Source: JBIOYL01 sp044870185 (GTDB lineage: Bacteria > Actinomycetota > CALGFH01). From it: 22,057 bases of DNA. The translations under genes were made by a program, and so were the position numbers. Below, piece after piece: positions 6,989-14,978 of the stretch. Under the pieces are notes generated by a model. The model was not told the origin of the DNA and ran no database searches. It saw nothing but the letters and a program-made list of their open reading frames with translations. Every line of letters starts with the position of its first letter. Positions within the stretch are counted from its first letter, which is position 1. The stretch is from contig JBIOYL010000073.1 in NCBI GenBank assembly GCA_044870185.1, forward strand, positions 1 to 22,057. The letters are read 5' to 3'.

Positions 6989-9900
6989 GATGCCCGCCGG
7001 CAGCCGGGTCGGGGCGAGGAAGGCCTCGCCCTGCGGCCACAGCGGGCAGATGGGCTTGAAGGGACAGAAGCGGCAGTCGGCGTGCGGGTTGGGGTCGAAG
7101 CGTTCGGCGGCCGCCCCGTCCAGCAGTGGCAGCAGCCGCTGCTCGACCTGGTCGGCGTGGCCCGGCTCGGGCTCCCGGACGACCCGGGTGAAGCGGCCCA
7201 GCCGCTCCCTGGCCGGGTAGACGAGCTGCAGCTGCACCGGCCGGCCGAGGGCGGCGAGCTGCGGGTCACGCACGGCGGCCAGGTAGTAGATGGCAAGCTG
7301 GAGCGAGCGGGCCGCCTCGGCCTCGGTGGCCGGGATGCGCGACGTCTTGTAGTCGAGCAGCGCGATCCCGTCGCCCGCCCGGTCCACCCGGTCGATACGG
7401 CCCCGCACGCTGTGCCGGCCGACCTCGATGGCGAACGAGACCTCGAAGGCGAGCGCCTGCCGGGCCGCCTCGGCCTCCCCCCGCCACCACAGCTCGAGCA
7501 TGTCCATCCCGTCCCGCCAGTACTGGTGGGCCACCGCCCGCGACGGGAACCAGCCCTGGTTGAAGCGCTCGCGAAAGGCGGCCTTGAGCGCCTCGGGCTC
7601 GCCCCCGATCCGCCCCTGGGCGGCCAGCTCGAAGATGGTGTGCATCAGCTTGCCGAACGACATCGCGTAGGAGCTGCGGGCGTCCAGGCCGGCCACGCTC
7701 GCGTAGAAGTAGCGCAGATGGCAGTCCTCGTAGGCGGCGATGCGGGAGTAGGAGGTGCGCAGGCGCCCGTCGGGGGCGATCGGGGTCGGGTCGACCGTCC
7801 AGTCCCTGGCCCACCACCAGGTGGCCGGGTCCACGCCGTCCATGCCGGCCAGCGTGGTGGCGGCGGCCAGCCGCTCGGGTGCTGGCCGGCCCCGGTCGGC
7901 CAGCACCCGCCGCAGCGCCCCGGCCGCCTCGGCCGGGCCGAGCGGGGTCGGGTCGGGCGGGGTGGGCTCGCGCGGCACCTCCACGCCCAGCTCGGCGAGG
8001 AACCGGGACGGCTCCGAGCGTCCCTCGGCCGTCGAGTGGGTGAAGACCACGCGGTCGCGGGCCCGGCTCGCGGCCAGCACGAAGCGGCGGCGCTCGCCCT
8101 CCAGCACGGCCCGGGCCTGGGCGCGCGGGTCGCGGCCGCCGTCGAGCCGCCAGGCCTCGAACAGCCCCTGCGGCCAGGCCGTCCGCGGCAGCATGCCCTC
8201 CAGGCAGCCGGCGACCACGACGACGTCGAACTCGCGGCCCTTGGCGGCGTTCACGCTGAGCAGCGCGACGGCGTCGGCCGGGCCGGTCGCGGGGGGCAGC
8301 CATGGGTCGCCGGCGAAGTCGGCCCGCTCGACGACGTCCAGGTAGGTGCGCATGGTGGCGCCCGGCCGGCCGTCGACGAACAGTCCCAGCGAGCGGGAGA
8401 ACGCGGCCAGCGCGTCGAGCCGGTGGCCGACCATGGCGTCGCCCGGGTCGGCCTCGGCCCGCGCCACCAGCCGCGCGAACGCCGGGACGCGCCGCCACAG
8501 CTCCCAGAACGCATGGTCGGCCTCGAGCCCGCCGGCCCAGTGCTCGGCCCGGGCGACCAGGTCCCGGAACGCCACCACCCGTCGCGTCACGGCGGGCGGC
8601 ACGCCCAGCTCGTGGTCCGGCTGCCGGAGCTGGTCGGCCAGCGACCGGTCGGCCAGCACGGCCGCCCGGCGCAGCGCCCGCAGCTCGTGGGGGTCGAGCC
8701 CGCCGAGCGGGGAGACCAGCAGCGACGGCAGGAGCTCCTCGGCCCGGCCGGGGTCCAGCGCGAGCCGGAACAGGTCGAGCACGTGGCGCACGACCGGCTC
8801 GGCGATGAGCTGCCGCTCGGCCGCGCCGAGCCGGTAGGGCACGTCGTGGCGCTCCAGCGCGCGCCGCATCGCCCCGCCCAGACGGCGGACCGAGGACAGC
8901 AGCACCGCCATGCGCCCGTACGGGACGCCGTCGCGCTGGTGGGCGACGCGCAGCAGGCGGGCGACCGCGTCGGCTTCCTCGGCCGGGCCGGGGTACCGCT
9001 GGACCTCGACCGCCGTCGTGCGGCCGCCGTGCAGCTCGACCGGGGGCACGTCCCCGGCCATCTGGAGCCGGCGCACCGCGTCCAGCCCGGGTCCGCCGAG
9101 GCGGCGGCTGCGCTCGAGGTGGACCACGCGGGCGCGGAGCCGGGCGGCCAACGGCCGCAGCGACCCGGGTGAGGCGCCCCGGAAGGCGTCGATGGTCCCG
9201 GCCGGGTCGCCGGCCACGATGGCGCGGGCGCCGCCGCCGGTCAGCAGGTCGAGCAGCCGGAGCTGGGCCGGGTCGAGCTCCTGGGCCTCGTCGACCAGCA
9301 CCGTGGCGATCCGGGCCACCGTGGCGGCCAGCACGTCGGGGTGCTCCTCGAGCAGGTCGCCGGCCTGGACGATCAGCCCGGGCTGGTCGACGGCGTCCTG
9401 CAGGCTGACGTGGTCGGTGTAGGCGGCGAGGAAGGCGGCGGCCCGCTGCCACGCCGGACGGTCCTCGGCCCTGGCCCGGGCGGCCAGCTCGTCGGGCCCG
9501 ACCAGGCGCCGCTCGCACGCGAGCACGAGCTCGGCCAGCTCGTCGGTGAACGCGCGCGTCGTCACCAGCGGCGCGAGCTCGCCCCAGTCCACGCCGCAGC
9601 CCTCCAGCAGCAGCGAGCGCACCAGCGACCACTGCTCGGGGGCGGACAGGATGCGCGGCTCGCCGCGATAGTGCAGCAGGTCGGCGTGGCCGATCACCAG
9701 ACCGCGGGCGAAGGCGTGCCAGGTGATGCAGCCGAGCGTCCCGGTGGCCGGGCCGTCGAGGGCGGCCAGGAGCCGTTCGGTCGAGGCGACGGCGGCCGCC
9801 CGGCTCGAGGTCAGGAAGAGCCCACGTCCGCCGGGGCGGCCGGCCAGCACCTGCATGGCCGCCTCGAGCAGGGAGGTCTTGCCCGTGCCCGGCCCTCCGA

Positions 9901-10006
9901 GCAGGACGACGTTGCCGGCCGGGAGCCGGCGGGCCAGCTCGGCCGGCGAGCCGTCGAAGCGGGCCGGGGGGCCGTCGGGGTCGAAAAGGAGCGTGGCTTG
10001 GGACAT
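6965..10006 (-). CDS. adnA: AdnA-like UvrD-family helicase/RecB-type nuclease
   Basis: This 1013-residue protein is the AdnA-like subunit of the paired motor-nuclease for DNA-end resection. Walker A is GGPGTGKT (37-44) and motif II VLVDEAQELDPAQLRLL. The motif III region reads GDPAGTIDAFRGA, lacking the usual Gln before the FRGA element. Motif VI is ERRRFVLAASRARDRV. The nuclease domain has RGRIDRVD...ALLDYKTS with LQLAIYY, and one cysteine in AAYEDCHLRYFY plus C-x2-C-x5-C in DCRFCPFKPIC, a textbook Fe-S nuclease arrangement. The start at 10006 has a weak TTAGGA upstream; TAGGAT ends six bases before the ATG, so a leaderless transcript is plausible. It is first in the operon with adnB and diverges from the nuclease lipoprotein gene across a repeat-rich gap. 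Confidence 0.9.
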   Translation of the reverse strand: MSQATLLFDPDGPPARFDGSPAELARRLPAGNVVLLGGPGTGKTSLLEAAMQVLAGRPGGRGLFLTSSRAAAVASTERLLAALDGPATGTLGCITWHAFARGLVIGHADLLHYRGEPRILSAPEQWSLVRSLLLEGCGVDWGELAPLVTTRAFTDELAELVLACERRLVGPDELAARARAEDRPAWQRAAAFLAAYTDHVSLQDAVDQPGLIVQAGDLLEEHPDVLAATVARIATVLVDEAQELDPAQLRLLDLLTGGGARAIVAGDPAGTIDAFRGASPGSLRPLAARLRARVVHLERSRRLGGPGLDAVRRLQMAGDVPPVELHGGRTTAVEVQRYPGPAEEADAVARLLRVAHQRDGVPYGRMAVLLSSVRRLGGAMRRALERHDVPYRLGAAERQLIAEPVVRHVLDLFRLALDPGRAEELLPSLLVSPLGGLDPHELRALRRAAVLADRSLADQLRQPDHELGVPPAVTRRVVAFRDLVARAEHWAGGLEADHAFWELWRRVPAFARLVARAEADPGDAMVGHRLDALAAFSRSLGLFVDGRPGATMRTYLDVVERADFAGDPWLPPATGPADAVALLSVNAAKGREFDVVVVAGCLEGMLPRTAWPQGLFEAWRLDGGRDPRAQARAVLEGERRRFVLAASRARDRVVFTHSTAEGRSEPSRFLAELGVEVPREPTPPDPTPLGPAEAAGALRRVLADRGRPAPERLAAATTLAGMDGVDPATWWWARDWTVDPTPIAPDGRLRTSYSRIAAYEDCHLRYFYASVAGLDARSSYAMSFGKLMHTIFELAAQGRIGGEPEALKAAFRERFNQGWFPSRAVAHQYWRDGMDMLELWWRGEAEAARQALAFEVSFAIEVGRHSVRGRIDRVDRAGDGIALLDYKTSRIPATEAEAARSLQLAIYYLAAVRDPQLAALGRPVQLQLVYPARERLGRFTRVVREPEPGHADQVEQRLLPLLDGAAAERFDPNPHADCRFCPFKPICPLWPQGEAFLAPTRLPAGIDADGAVR

Positions 10007-10045
10007 GACGGCATCCTAACCACCTGGTGCGACGCCGCGAGCCCG

Positions 10046-10054
10046 TCATCCACA
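10046..10054 (+). promoter_or_regulatory. DnaA-box-like site (left)
   Basis: TCATCCACA differs from the TTATCCACA box at one base and fits the degenerate actinobacterial form YY[GAC]TCCACA. A partner in opposite orientation lies at 10222-10230. Confidence 0.3.
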
Positions 10055-10072
10055 GGTCCCGGTCGTGCTCGG

Positions 10073-10199
10073 CCCACGGTCACGGCCACGACGCCGGGCC
10101 GCCATGCGCCCGACCCCACGGTGACGGCCACGACGCCGGGCCGGCCCTGCGCCCGGCCCCGCGGTGACGGCCACGACGCAGGGCCGCCATGCGCCCGAC
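10073..10199. repeat. 42-bp tandem repeat, three copies, upstream of adnA
   Basis: Three direct units of 42, 43 and 42 bp (10073-10114, 10115-10157, 10158-10199) share a core of CACGGTGACGGCCACGACGC. They fill the gap between adnA and the divergent nuclease gene. Units are contiguous without spacers, so this is not a CRISPR array. DnaA-box-like nonamers flank the block. Confidence 0.88.
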
Positions 10200-10221
10200 C
10201 GCTCGGTCGTGGGGCCGACCC

Positions 10222-10230
10222 TGTGGACAG
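10222..10230 (-). promoter_or_regulatory. DnaA-box-like site (right)
   Basis: On the minus strand this reads CTGTCCACA, one base from the TTGTCCACA form. With the left site it flanks the 42-bp repeats in inverted orientation. It may be chance. Confidence 0.3.
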
Positions 10231-10362
10231 GTGCGGCGGGCGTCCGGCCGCCGGTCTACGGTCCCGGACATGGAAGCGACACCAGGCGACGGCCCGAGCC
10301 GAGCAGAGCCGGTCGCCGCGCCCCACCTTGCGGCAAGGCCCGGCGCCCACGGACCGCGTGGA

Positions 10363-10441
10363 CGCCCGGCATCGGCCACGCGTCCGGCAAGAACCGTGCG
10401 GCCGGCATCGGTCATGCGCCCGGCAAGAACCGTGCGGCCGG
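10363..10441. repeat. 36-bp direct repeat, about two copies, at the start of the nuclease gene
   Basis: The element CCGGCAAGAACCGTGCGGCC occurs twice, 36 bp apart, with similar flanks (CGGCCACGCGT / CGGTCATGCGC). If translated it would give a 12-residue repeat (RPASATRPARTV / RPASVMRPARTV). Codon third positions here are less GC-rich than in the gene proper, suggesting that the upstream part is not coding. Confidence 0.7.
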
Positions 10442-11097
10442 CAGGGACGTTGCTTGTGGCCGTCACGGCGGTGGTCTGCCTGGCCGCGTGCTCGGTTCCC
10501 GGCCGGCGGGCCAGCCCGCCGGCACCGCTCGCGACCGCGCCGGCCGAGCGGGCGGCGTGGCCCAAGCCGCCGGCGGGCGCCGTGACGGCCGTGGTCACGC
10601 GGGTGGTGGACGGCGACACCTTCGTCGCCAACGTGGCGGGACGCCAGCAGCGGATCCGGGTCATCGGGGTCGACACGCCGGAGACCGTCGACCCGCGCCG
10701 CCCGGTCGAGCCGTACGGCAAGGAGGCGTCGCGGTTCGCGACGGCATGGCTGCAGGGCCGGACCGTCCGGCTGGCTGGCGACGTCGAGTCCCACGACCGT
10801 TTCGGACGCCTGCTTGCGTACGTGTGGCTGGCCGACGGGACCTTCTGGAATGCGCTGCTGGCCGCCGAAGGCTACGCGCAACAGCTCACGATCCCGCCCA
10901 ACGTGAGCTATGCGGCGCTGTTCGGCCGGCTCGTCGCCGAGGCCCGCACGGCCGGGCGGGGGCTGTGGGCCCCCTCGGCCGGCCGTGCGGCCGGCGCCCT
11001 GGGCTCACGGGAAGCCCGCGCTGCGGCGCCGGCGGCGTCAGGGGATGCGCCGCGGGGTGGTGAAGGCGCCGACGAGGGCGGGCCGGACCGTCCATGA
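10414..11097 (+). CDS. Thermonuclease-family (SNase-like) lipoprotein
   Basis: This is a predicted extracytoplasmic, lipid-anchored nuclease of the staphylococcal nuclease family. From the ATG at 10414 (227 residues) the protein opens with a short basic n-region, a hydrophobic stretch TLLVAVTAVV and a lipobox CLAAC with Cys26. The SNase fold follows: VTRVVDGDTFVANV, RIRVIGVDTPETV with Arg82 and Glu90, and DRFGRLLAYVW with Arg132. These match the catalytic Arg/Glu/Arg set of micrococcal nuclease. The frame is open upstream with ATGs at 10270 and 10189, but those starts put about 60 or more residues of repeat-derived sequence before the signal peptide, so I prefer 10414; no start has a strong ribosome-binding site. 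The C-terminus is an Ala/Gly-rich tail. Confidence 0.85.
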   Translation: MRPARTVRPAGTLLVAVTAVVCLAACSVPGRRASPPAPLATAPAERAAWPKPPAGAVTAVVTRVVDGDTFVANVAGRQQRIRVIGVDTPETVDPRRPVEPYGKEASRFATAWLQGRTVRLAGDVESHDRFGRLLAYVWLADGTFWNALLAAEGYAQQLTIPPNVSYAALFGRLVAEARTAGRGLWAPSAGRAAGALGSREARAAAPAASGDAPRGGEGADEGGPDRP

Positions 11098-11435
11098 CCG
11101 GCAGATACGGCGACGGCCTGCCGTCCAGCGGGGCCCCGGCAGTCCCCCAACCACCGGTCCTCACAGCCGGACGGCAAGGCCGTCGCAACGCGAACCAGCT
11201 TCCCGCCGCCTCCCGTATCCTGCCGGCCAGGTATGAGGGCCTGGCCGTCCAGCGGGCAGAGCAGCAGCCCGTGCGTACGCCCCCCAGCGTCGCATGGACC
11301 GTTCTCCCTGTGTTCGCGTATCGAACAATACGACGTTCGGTGGGTTCTTAGCTATGCCGAATCCAAATCGTTATCAGACTTTCTCGATGATCAGGTCAAG
11401 GCGGTCAGCTCGGGCGAGCCTCCCGGGGGCCGCGG
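11098..11435. other. 338-bp intergenic region with a lower-GC tract and nested inverted repeats
   Basis: Lying between the convergent nuclease and protease genes, this stretch has a noticeably AT-richer patch at about 11310-11400. Within it GTTCG-N5-CGAAC-N8-GTTCG (about 11313-11340) forms two overlapping inverted repeats. Its end holds the outer copy of a 23-bp repeat. A frame beginning at 11094 and stopping at 11351 overlaps the nuclease stop (ATGA), but it lacks a ribosome-binding site and recognisable motifs. I see no RNA gene and no T-tailed terminator. Confidence 0.5.
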
Positions 11436-11454
11436 TCAGCTCGGGCGAGCCTCC
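11401..11454. repeat. 23-bp perfect direct repeat spanning the htrA stop codon
   Basis: GCGGTCAGCTCGGGCGAGCCTCC occurs at 11401-11423 and again at 11432-11454, a 31-bp period. The second copy contains the last codons and the stop of htrA (LEARPS-stop), so the gene's end has been duplicated just downstream. Confidence 0.9.
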
Positions 11455-12914
11455 AGGGTCACGGCGAGGTCGATCCGCTGCCCGTTGCGCACGACGGTCA
11501 TGTTCACCTTCTGGCCGGGGGACGCGGTGCGGACCTTGGCGGCCAGGGCCGCCGCGGAGTCGACCGGCTGGCCGTCCACCGCGACGACGAGGTCGCCGGG
11601 CCGCAGCCCGGCCCGGTCGGCCGGGGAGCTCGCCTGGACGTCGCTCACCAGGGCGCCGCTCTGGTTGCCGCTGGCATCGTCGAGGCTCACGCCCAGGTAG
11701 GTGGTCTTCGGCGCCTCGCCGCGCACGATGCGCCCCGCGGCGGCGGCCGCCGTGTCAATCGGGATGGCGAAGCCGATGCCCTCGTTGCCGCCCGAGCTCG
11801 ACTCGATCGAGTCGTTGATCCCGATGACCCGGCCTTGCCGGTCGGCCAGGGCGCCGCCGGAGTTGCCGGGGTTGATCGGCGCGTCGGTCTGCACCACCTG
11901 CAGGGCGACCTGGCCGTTGTTGATGGCCCGGTCGACGGCGCTGACGACGCCGGCCGTCACCGACTGCTGCAGCCGGAAGGGGCTGCCGATGGCGACGGCC
12001 ATCTGGCCGACCTGGAGCTTCACACCGGTCGCGAGCCGGGCGGCGGGAAGACCGGTCTTGTCGACCTTGACGACCGCCGTGTCGACGGCGGGCTCGCGGC
12101 CCAGCACCCGGCCGGGCAGGCGGGTGCCGTCGCCGAGCTGCACCTGCACCTGCGTGCTGTCGCCGACCACGTGCGCGGCGGTCAGGATGTAGCCTCTGGA
12201 GTCGTGGATCACACCCGATCCGAGGCCCTGGCTGGTGTTGATCTGCACCACGCTCGGCAGGAGGATCTTGGCGACGGCGGCGACCGGCTCGGCGCTGTTG
12301 GCCTGGACCGGCCCGGGCGCGGCGCTCGCCGGGGCGGGCACGCCGGCGGTCGACGTCGCCCCGAGCGAGTTGCGCTCCTGGGTCACGCCGAAGGCGTAGC
12401 CGCCCGCGGCCAGGGCGAGGGCGAGCGCGCCGGCGACGACGAGCTGGCCTGCCCGGCGGCGCGATGCGCCGGTCGAGGTCCGTCCCGCGGGCGGGGCACC
12501 GGCCCCGCCAGCCGGGCCGCCCCATGACCCGCCTGGAGGCGCGCCCCCCCAGGGCGGGGTTCCGCCTCCGGGCTGCGCCGCGGGGTGGCCCGCCTGGTCC
12601 CATCCGGCGCCGGCCCCCTGCGCCTGGCCCCATCCGGTCTCCCGGGCGTCGCCCCATCCGGGCCCGGGCGCCTGGTCCCAGATCGGTACGGTCGGGGCGG
12701 CGGCGGGGCCGTGCTCGTCCGACGGCGGCGGTGCGGGCGTGATGGCCGCGCCCCACGATGCCCCAGCCGAACGTGGCCCAGGCGAGGGCTCGCGGGAGGC
12801 GGCGACCGGCTCGGCGGCCTCGCTCGTCCCGCTCCCGCCGCCGGGCGCCGGTCGCTCGGGGTCCTGCTCGGTCATGGTGTCATGGCTGACGTTGGAAGGT
12901 CCGCGGTCGGACAT
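11436..12914 (-). CDS. htrA: HtrA/PepD-like membrane-anchored serine protease with PDZ domain
   Basis: This protein degrades or refolds misfolded secreted proteins outside the membrane. Its 492 residues comprise a long Gly/Pro/Trp-rich cytoplasmic tail (about 1-150), one membrane helix (about 155-176), a trypsin-like domain and a C-terminal PDZ domain (about 405-490). The catalytic triad is visible: His248 in TAAHVVG, Asp278 in AVDTAVVKV and Ser352 in NPGNSGGAL. The ATG at 12914 is preferred since AGGAGG lies eight bases upstream; Met14 is an internal alternative. It is encoded after the two-component genes in the order regulator, kinase, protease, as in mycobacterial mprA-mprB-pepD, but with its own 142-bp upstream region carrying a 19-bp box shared with the regulator gene. 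Confidence 0.92.
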   Translation of the reverse strand: MSDRGPSNVSHDTMTEQDPERPAPGGGSGTSEAAEPVAASREPSPGPRSAGASWGAAITPAPPPSDEHGPAAAPTVPIWDQAPGPGWGDARETGWGQAQGAGAGWDQAGHPAAQPGGGTPPWGGAPPGGSWGGPAGGAGAPPAGRTSTGASRRRAGQLVVAGALALALAAGGYAFGVTQERNSLGATSTAGVPAPASAAPGPVQANSAEPVAAVAKILLPSVVQINTSQGLGSGVIHDSRGYILTAAHVVGDSTQVQVQLGDGTRLPGRVLGREPAVDTAVVKVDKTGLPAARLATGVKLQVGQMAVAIGSPFRLQQSVTAGVVSAVDRAINNGQVALQVVQTDAPINPGNSGGALADRQGRVIGINDSIESSSGGNEGIGFAIPIDTAAAAAGRIVRGEAPKTTYLGVSLDDASGNQSGALVSDVQASSPADRAGLRPGDLVVAVDGQPVDSAAALAAKVRTASPGQKVNMTVVRNGQRIDLAVTLEARPS

Positions 12915-12998
12915 CTACATTGCCTCCTGCAGCGACGTGCACCCGGTTGTTGATGGCCACGGTACGGGCAGGTGACTAAAACATCGGTAAGCCAAGCT

Positions 12999-13017
12999 TC
13001 AAGCCGGCATAAGGGCC
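12999..13017 (-). promoter_or_regulatory. Shared 19-bp box upstream of htrA (probable response-regulator site)
   Basis: On the minus strand this reads GGCCCTTATGCCGGCTTGA, about 84 bp upstream of the htrA start. It matches the box at 14979-14997 at 16 of 19 positions. The two half-sites CTTATG and CTTGAA are 10 bp apart, the tandem spacing used by OmpR/PhoB-type regulators. Confidence 0.65.
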
Positions 13018-13056
13018 GATCCGTACATCCGGCGGCGCCCAGCGGGCCGCCCGACG

Positions 13057-14280
13057 TCAGCGGACGGCTGCCTGGGCCGGCCGGGTGGCCGGCGTCGGAG
13101 AGGTCGCGGCGGGAAGCCAGATCACGAACGTCGAGCCGACGCCCACCCTCGACCTGAGGGTGACCTGGCCGCCGTGCAGCTCGGCGATCTGGCGCACGAT
13201 CGCCAGCCCGAGCCCGGTCCCGCCGTCCGCGCGGGCGCGGGCCTTGTCCGCCCGCCAGAAGCGGTCGAACACCTTGGGCTGGTCCTCGGCGGCGATGCCG
13301 GGTCCCTCGTCGGCGACCGAGATCCAGACCTTGCCGTCCTCGCTGCCGGTGGCGAGCCGGACCGAGGAGCCGGCCGGGGCGAGCCGGACGGCGTTTTCCA
13401 GCAGGTTGGTCACGGCCCGCTTGAGGATGTCGGCGTCCCCGAGGACGACGACGCCGCGGGCGATGGCGCGGTCGAGGGTGATGCCGCGGGTCTCGGCGGG
13501 CGCGACGAACTCCTCGCTCGCCTCGGCCACGATGCCGCCGACGTCCACCGGCTCGCGCGACAGCGTCGGCGTCTGGCGCCGGGCCAGCGCCAGCAGGTCG
13601 TCGACGAGCCGGGCCATGCGGTCGCTGGACCGCTTCACCACCAGCAGCGTCTGGCGCAGGTCCTCGACGGTGGCGTCCGGGTCGGACAGGGCGACCTCGA
13701 TGTTGGTGCGGATGATGGCCAGCGGGTTGCGCAGCTCGTGGGAGGCGTCGGCCACGAACTGCTGCTGCGAGGTGAACGCGGCGTCCAGCCGGGCGAGCAT
13801 GGCGTCGAACGTGTCGGCGAGCTGCTTGAGCTCGTCGTCGGGCCCGCTCAGCTCGATGCGCCGCGACAGGTCGGTGGCCTGGATCTCCCTGGCCACCGAC
13901 GTGATCCTGCCGATCGGGGCGATCACATAGCCGGCGATCACCCAGCCGACCCCCAGGCTCGCCAGGAACAGGATCCCGAGCGCCTCGAACCCGTAGCGGC
14001 GCAGCTGGTCCAGGACGTCAGCGCGGATCTGGGCCTGGAACTGCTCCCTGGTGTAGCGGGTGAGGGTCACGCACCGGCCGGCCGAGTCGCACTGCAGGAA
14101 CGTCCGCCCGGCCAGTCCCGGCTGGGTGTGCAGCAGGTGGAACTGGAGCACCAGGTAGAGGGTGCCGACGACCAGCGAGGCGAGGCCGAACAGCACGGCC
14201 GAGTACAGCAGCGTGTAGCGGATGCGGATCGAACGCATCCACTCCGGCAGGCGGCCGATGAGTGGGCCGTGCGAATTCAC
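13057..14280 (-). CDS. cutS: CutS/MprB-like sensor histidine kinase
   Basis: This is a membrane sensor kinase of 407 residues. TM1 lies at about 22-48 and TM2 at about 98-120, bracketing a short extracytoplasmic sensor of some 50 residues with two cysteines, Cys64 and Cys70 (QCDSAGRC). HAMP (about 120-172), the HisKA phospho-acceptor His181 in DASHELRNPLA, N-box NLLENA (292-297), DEGPGI (324-329) and GGTGLGL (353-359) follow, all intact. It starts with GTG, overlapping the regulator's stop by GTGA, so the pair is co-translated. The cysteine pair, the neighbouring regulator and the linked HtrA protease fit the Streptomyces CutS sensor, as I recall it, better than MprB; this is inference. Confidence 0.88.
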   Translation of the reverse strand: MNSHGPLIGRLPEWMRSIRIRYTLLYSAVLFGLASLVVGTLYLVLQFHLLHTQPGLAGRTFLQCDSAGRCVTLTRYTREQFQAQIRADVLDQLRRYGFEALGILFLASLGVGWVIAGYVIAPIGRITSVAREIQATDLSRRIELSGPDDELKQLADTFDAMLARLDAAFTSQQQFVADASHELRNPLAIIRTNIEVALSDPDATVEDLRQTLLVVKRSSDRMARLVDDLLALARRQTPTLSREPVDVGGIVAEASEEFVAPAETRGITLDRAIARGVVVLGDADILKRAVTNLLENAVRLAPAGSSVRLATGSEDGKVWISVADEGPGIAAEDQPKVFDRFWRADKARARADGGTGLGLAIVRQIAELHGGQVTLRSRVGVGSTFVIWLPAATSPTPATRPAQAAVR

Positions 14281-14954
14281 GACGCCTCGCGTAGTCGATA
14301 CCCACGGCCGACCACCGTCTCGATCGGCTGGTCCTCGCCCGCCTCGGCGAGCTTGCGGCGCAGCGTCATGACGGTGACCCGGACCGTGTTGGTGAAGGGG
14401 TCGGCGTGCTCGTCCCAGACGTGCTCGAGCAGGTCCTCCTGCGACAGCACCTGGCCGGCGCGCGACATGAAGTAGCGCAGCAGGGCGAACTCCTTGGGGG
14501 TCAGTGGCAGCTCGCGGCCGCCGCGGCGGGCTTCGTGGCGAGCCGCGTCGAGCTCGAGATCGCCGACCCGCAGCACCGCGCCCGAGCGGCCGGCGTCCCG
14601 GCGCAGCAGCGCCCGGACGCGGGCGGTCAGCTCCTCGAATGCGAACGGCTTGACCAGGTAGTCATCCGCACCGGCGTCCAGGCCGATGACGCGGTCGGGC
14701 GTGCGGTCCCGCGCCGTGAGCATGAGGATGCGGGGCGCGGCGGGCACCTCGGCGCGGATCCGCCGGCACACCTCCACGCCGTCGACGCCGGGCAGGTTGA
14801 GGTCCAGGCACACGACGTCGTAGCCGTTCACGGTCGCCTTCTCGAGGGCCTCCTCGCCGTCGTAGGCGATGTCGACGGCGTAGCCCTCCCGGCGCAGGCC
14901 CCGGGCGACCGCGTCGGCCAGGTCGGTCTCGTCCTCCACGACCAGCACGCGCAT
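14277..14954 (-). CDS. cutR: CutR-like OmpR-family response regulator
   Basis: This two-domain response regulator has 225 residues from the ATG at 14954. The receiver has acidic residues E7/D8, phospho-acceptor Asp51 (VVCLDLNLPG), Thr80 and Lys102 (DDYLVKPFAF). The winged-helix effector includes LTPKEFALLRYF and the stretch HADPFTNTVRVTVMTLRRKL, which closely resembles Streptomyces CutR. A TTG at 14960 would add two residues, but ATG gives the canonical MRVLVVEDE. No ribosome-binding site precedes it; TACCAT at 14967-14962 ends seven bases before the ATG, consistent with a leaderless transcript. The 19-bp box at 14979-14997 overlaps the expected -35 region, suggesting autoregulation. Confidence 0.9.
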   Translation of the reverse strand: MRVLVVEDETDLADAVARGLRREGYAVDIAYDGEEALEKATVNGYDVVCLDLNLPGVDGVEVCRRIRAEVPAAPRILMLTARDRTPDRVIGLDAGADDYLVKPFAFEELTARVRALLRRDAGRSGAVLRVGDLELDAARHEARRGGRELPLTPKEFALLRYFMSRAGQVLSQEDLLEHVWDEHADPFTNTVRVTVMTLRRKLAEAGEDQPIETVVGRGYRLREAS

Positions 14955-14978
14955 ACCCAAGATGGTAGCCGCCCGATC

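Noticed and set aside
7266..10049. Minus-strand frame of 927 codons overlapping adnA
   Set aside because: It is an out-of-frame reading of adnA made of Arg/Ala/Gly runs; the adnA frame has all helicase and nuclease motifs.
10073..10199. CRISPR array
   Set aside because: The 42-bp units are contiguous, with no unique spacers and no cas genes nearby.
11313..11340. LexA/SOS box
   Set aside because: CGAAC and GTTCG are present, but their spacing (8, or 5 in the reverse order) is not the CGAAC-N4-GTTCG of Gram-positive LexA sites.
11094..11351. Small gene overlapping the nuclease stop by ATGA
   Set aside because: It has no ribosome-binding site, no recognisable domain, and weaker third-position GC than neighbouring genes.
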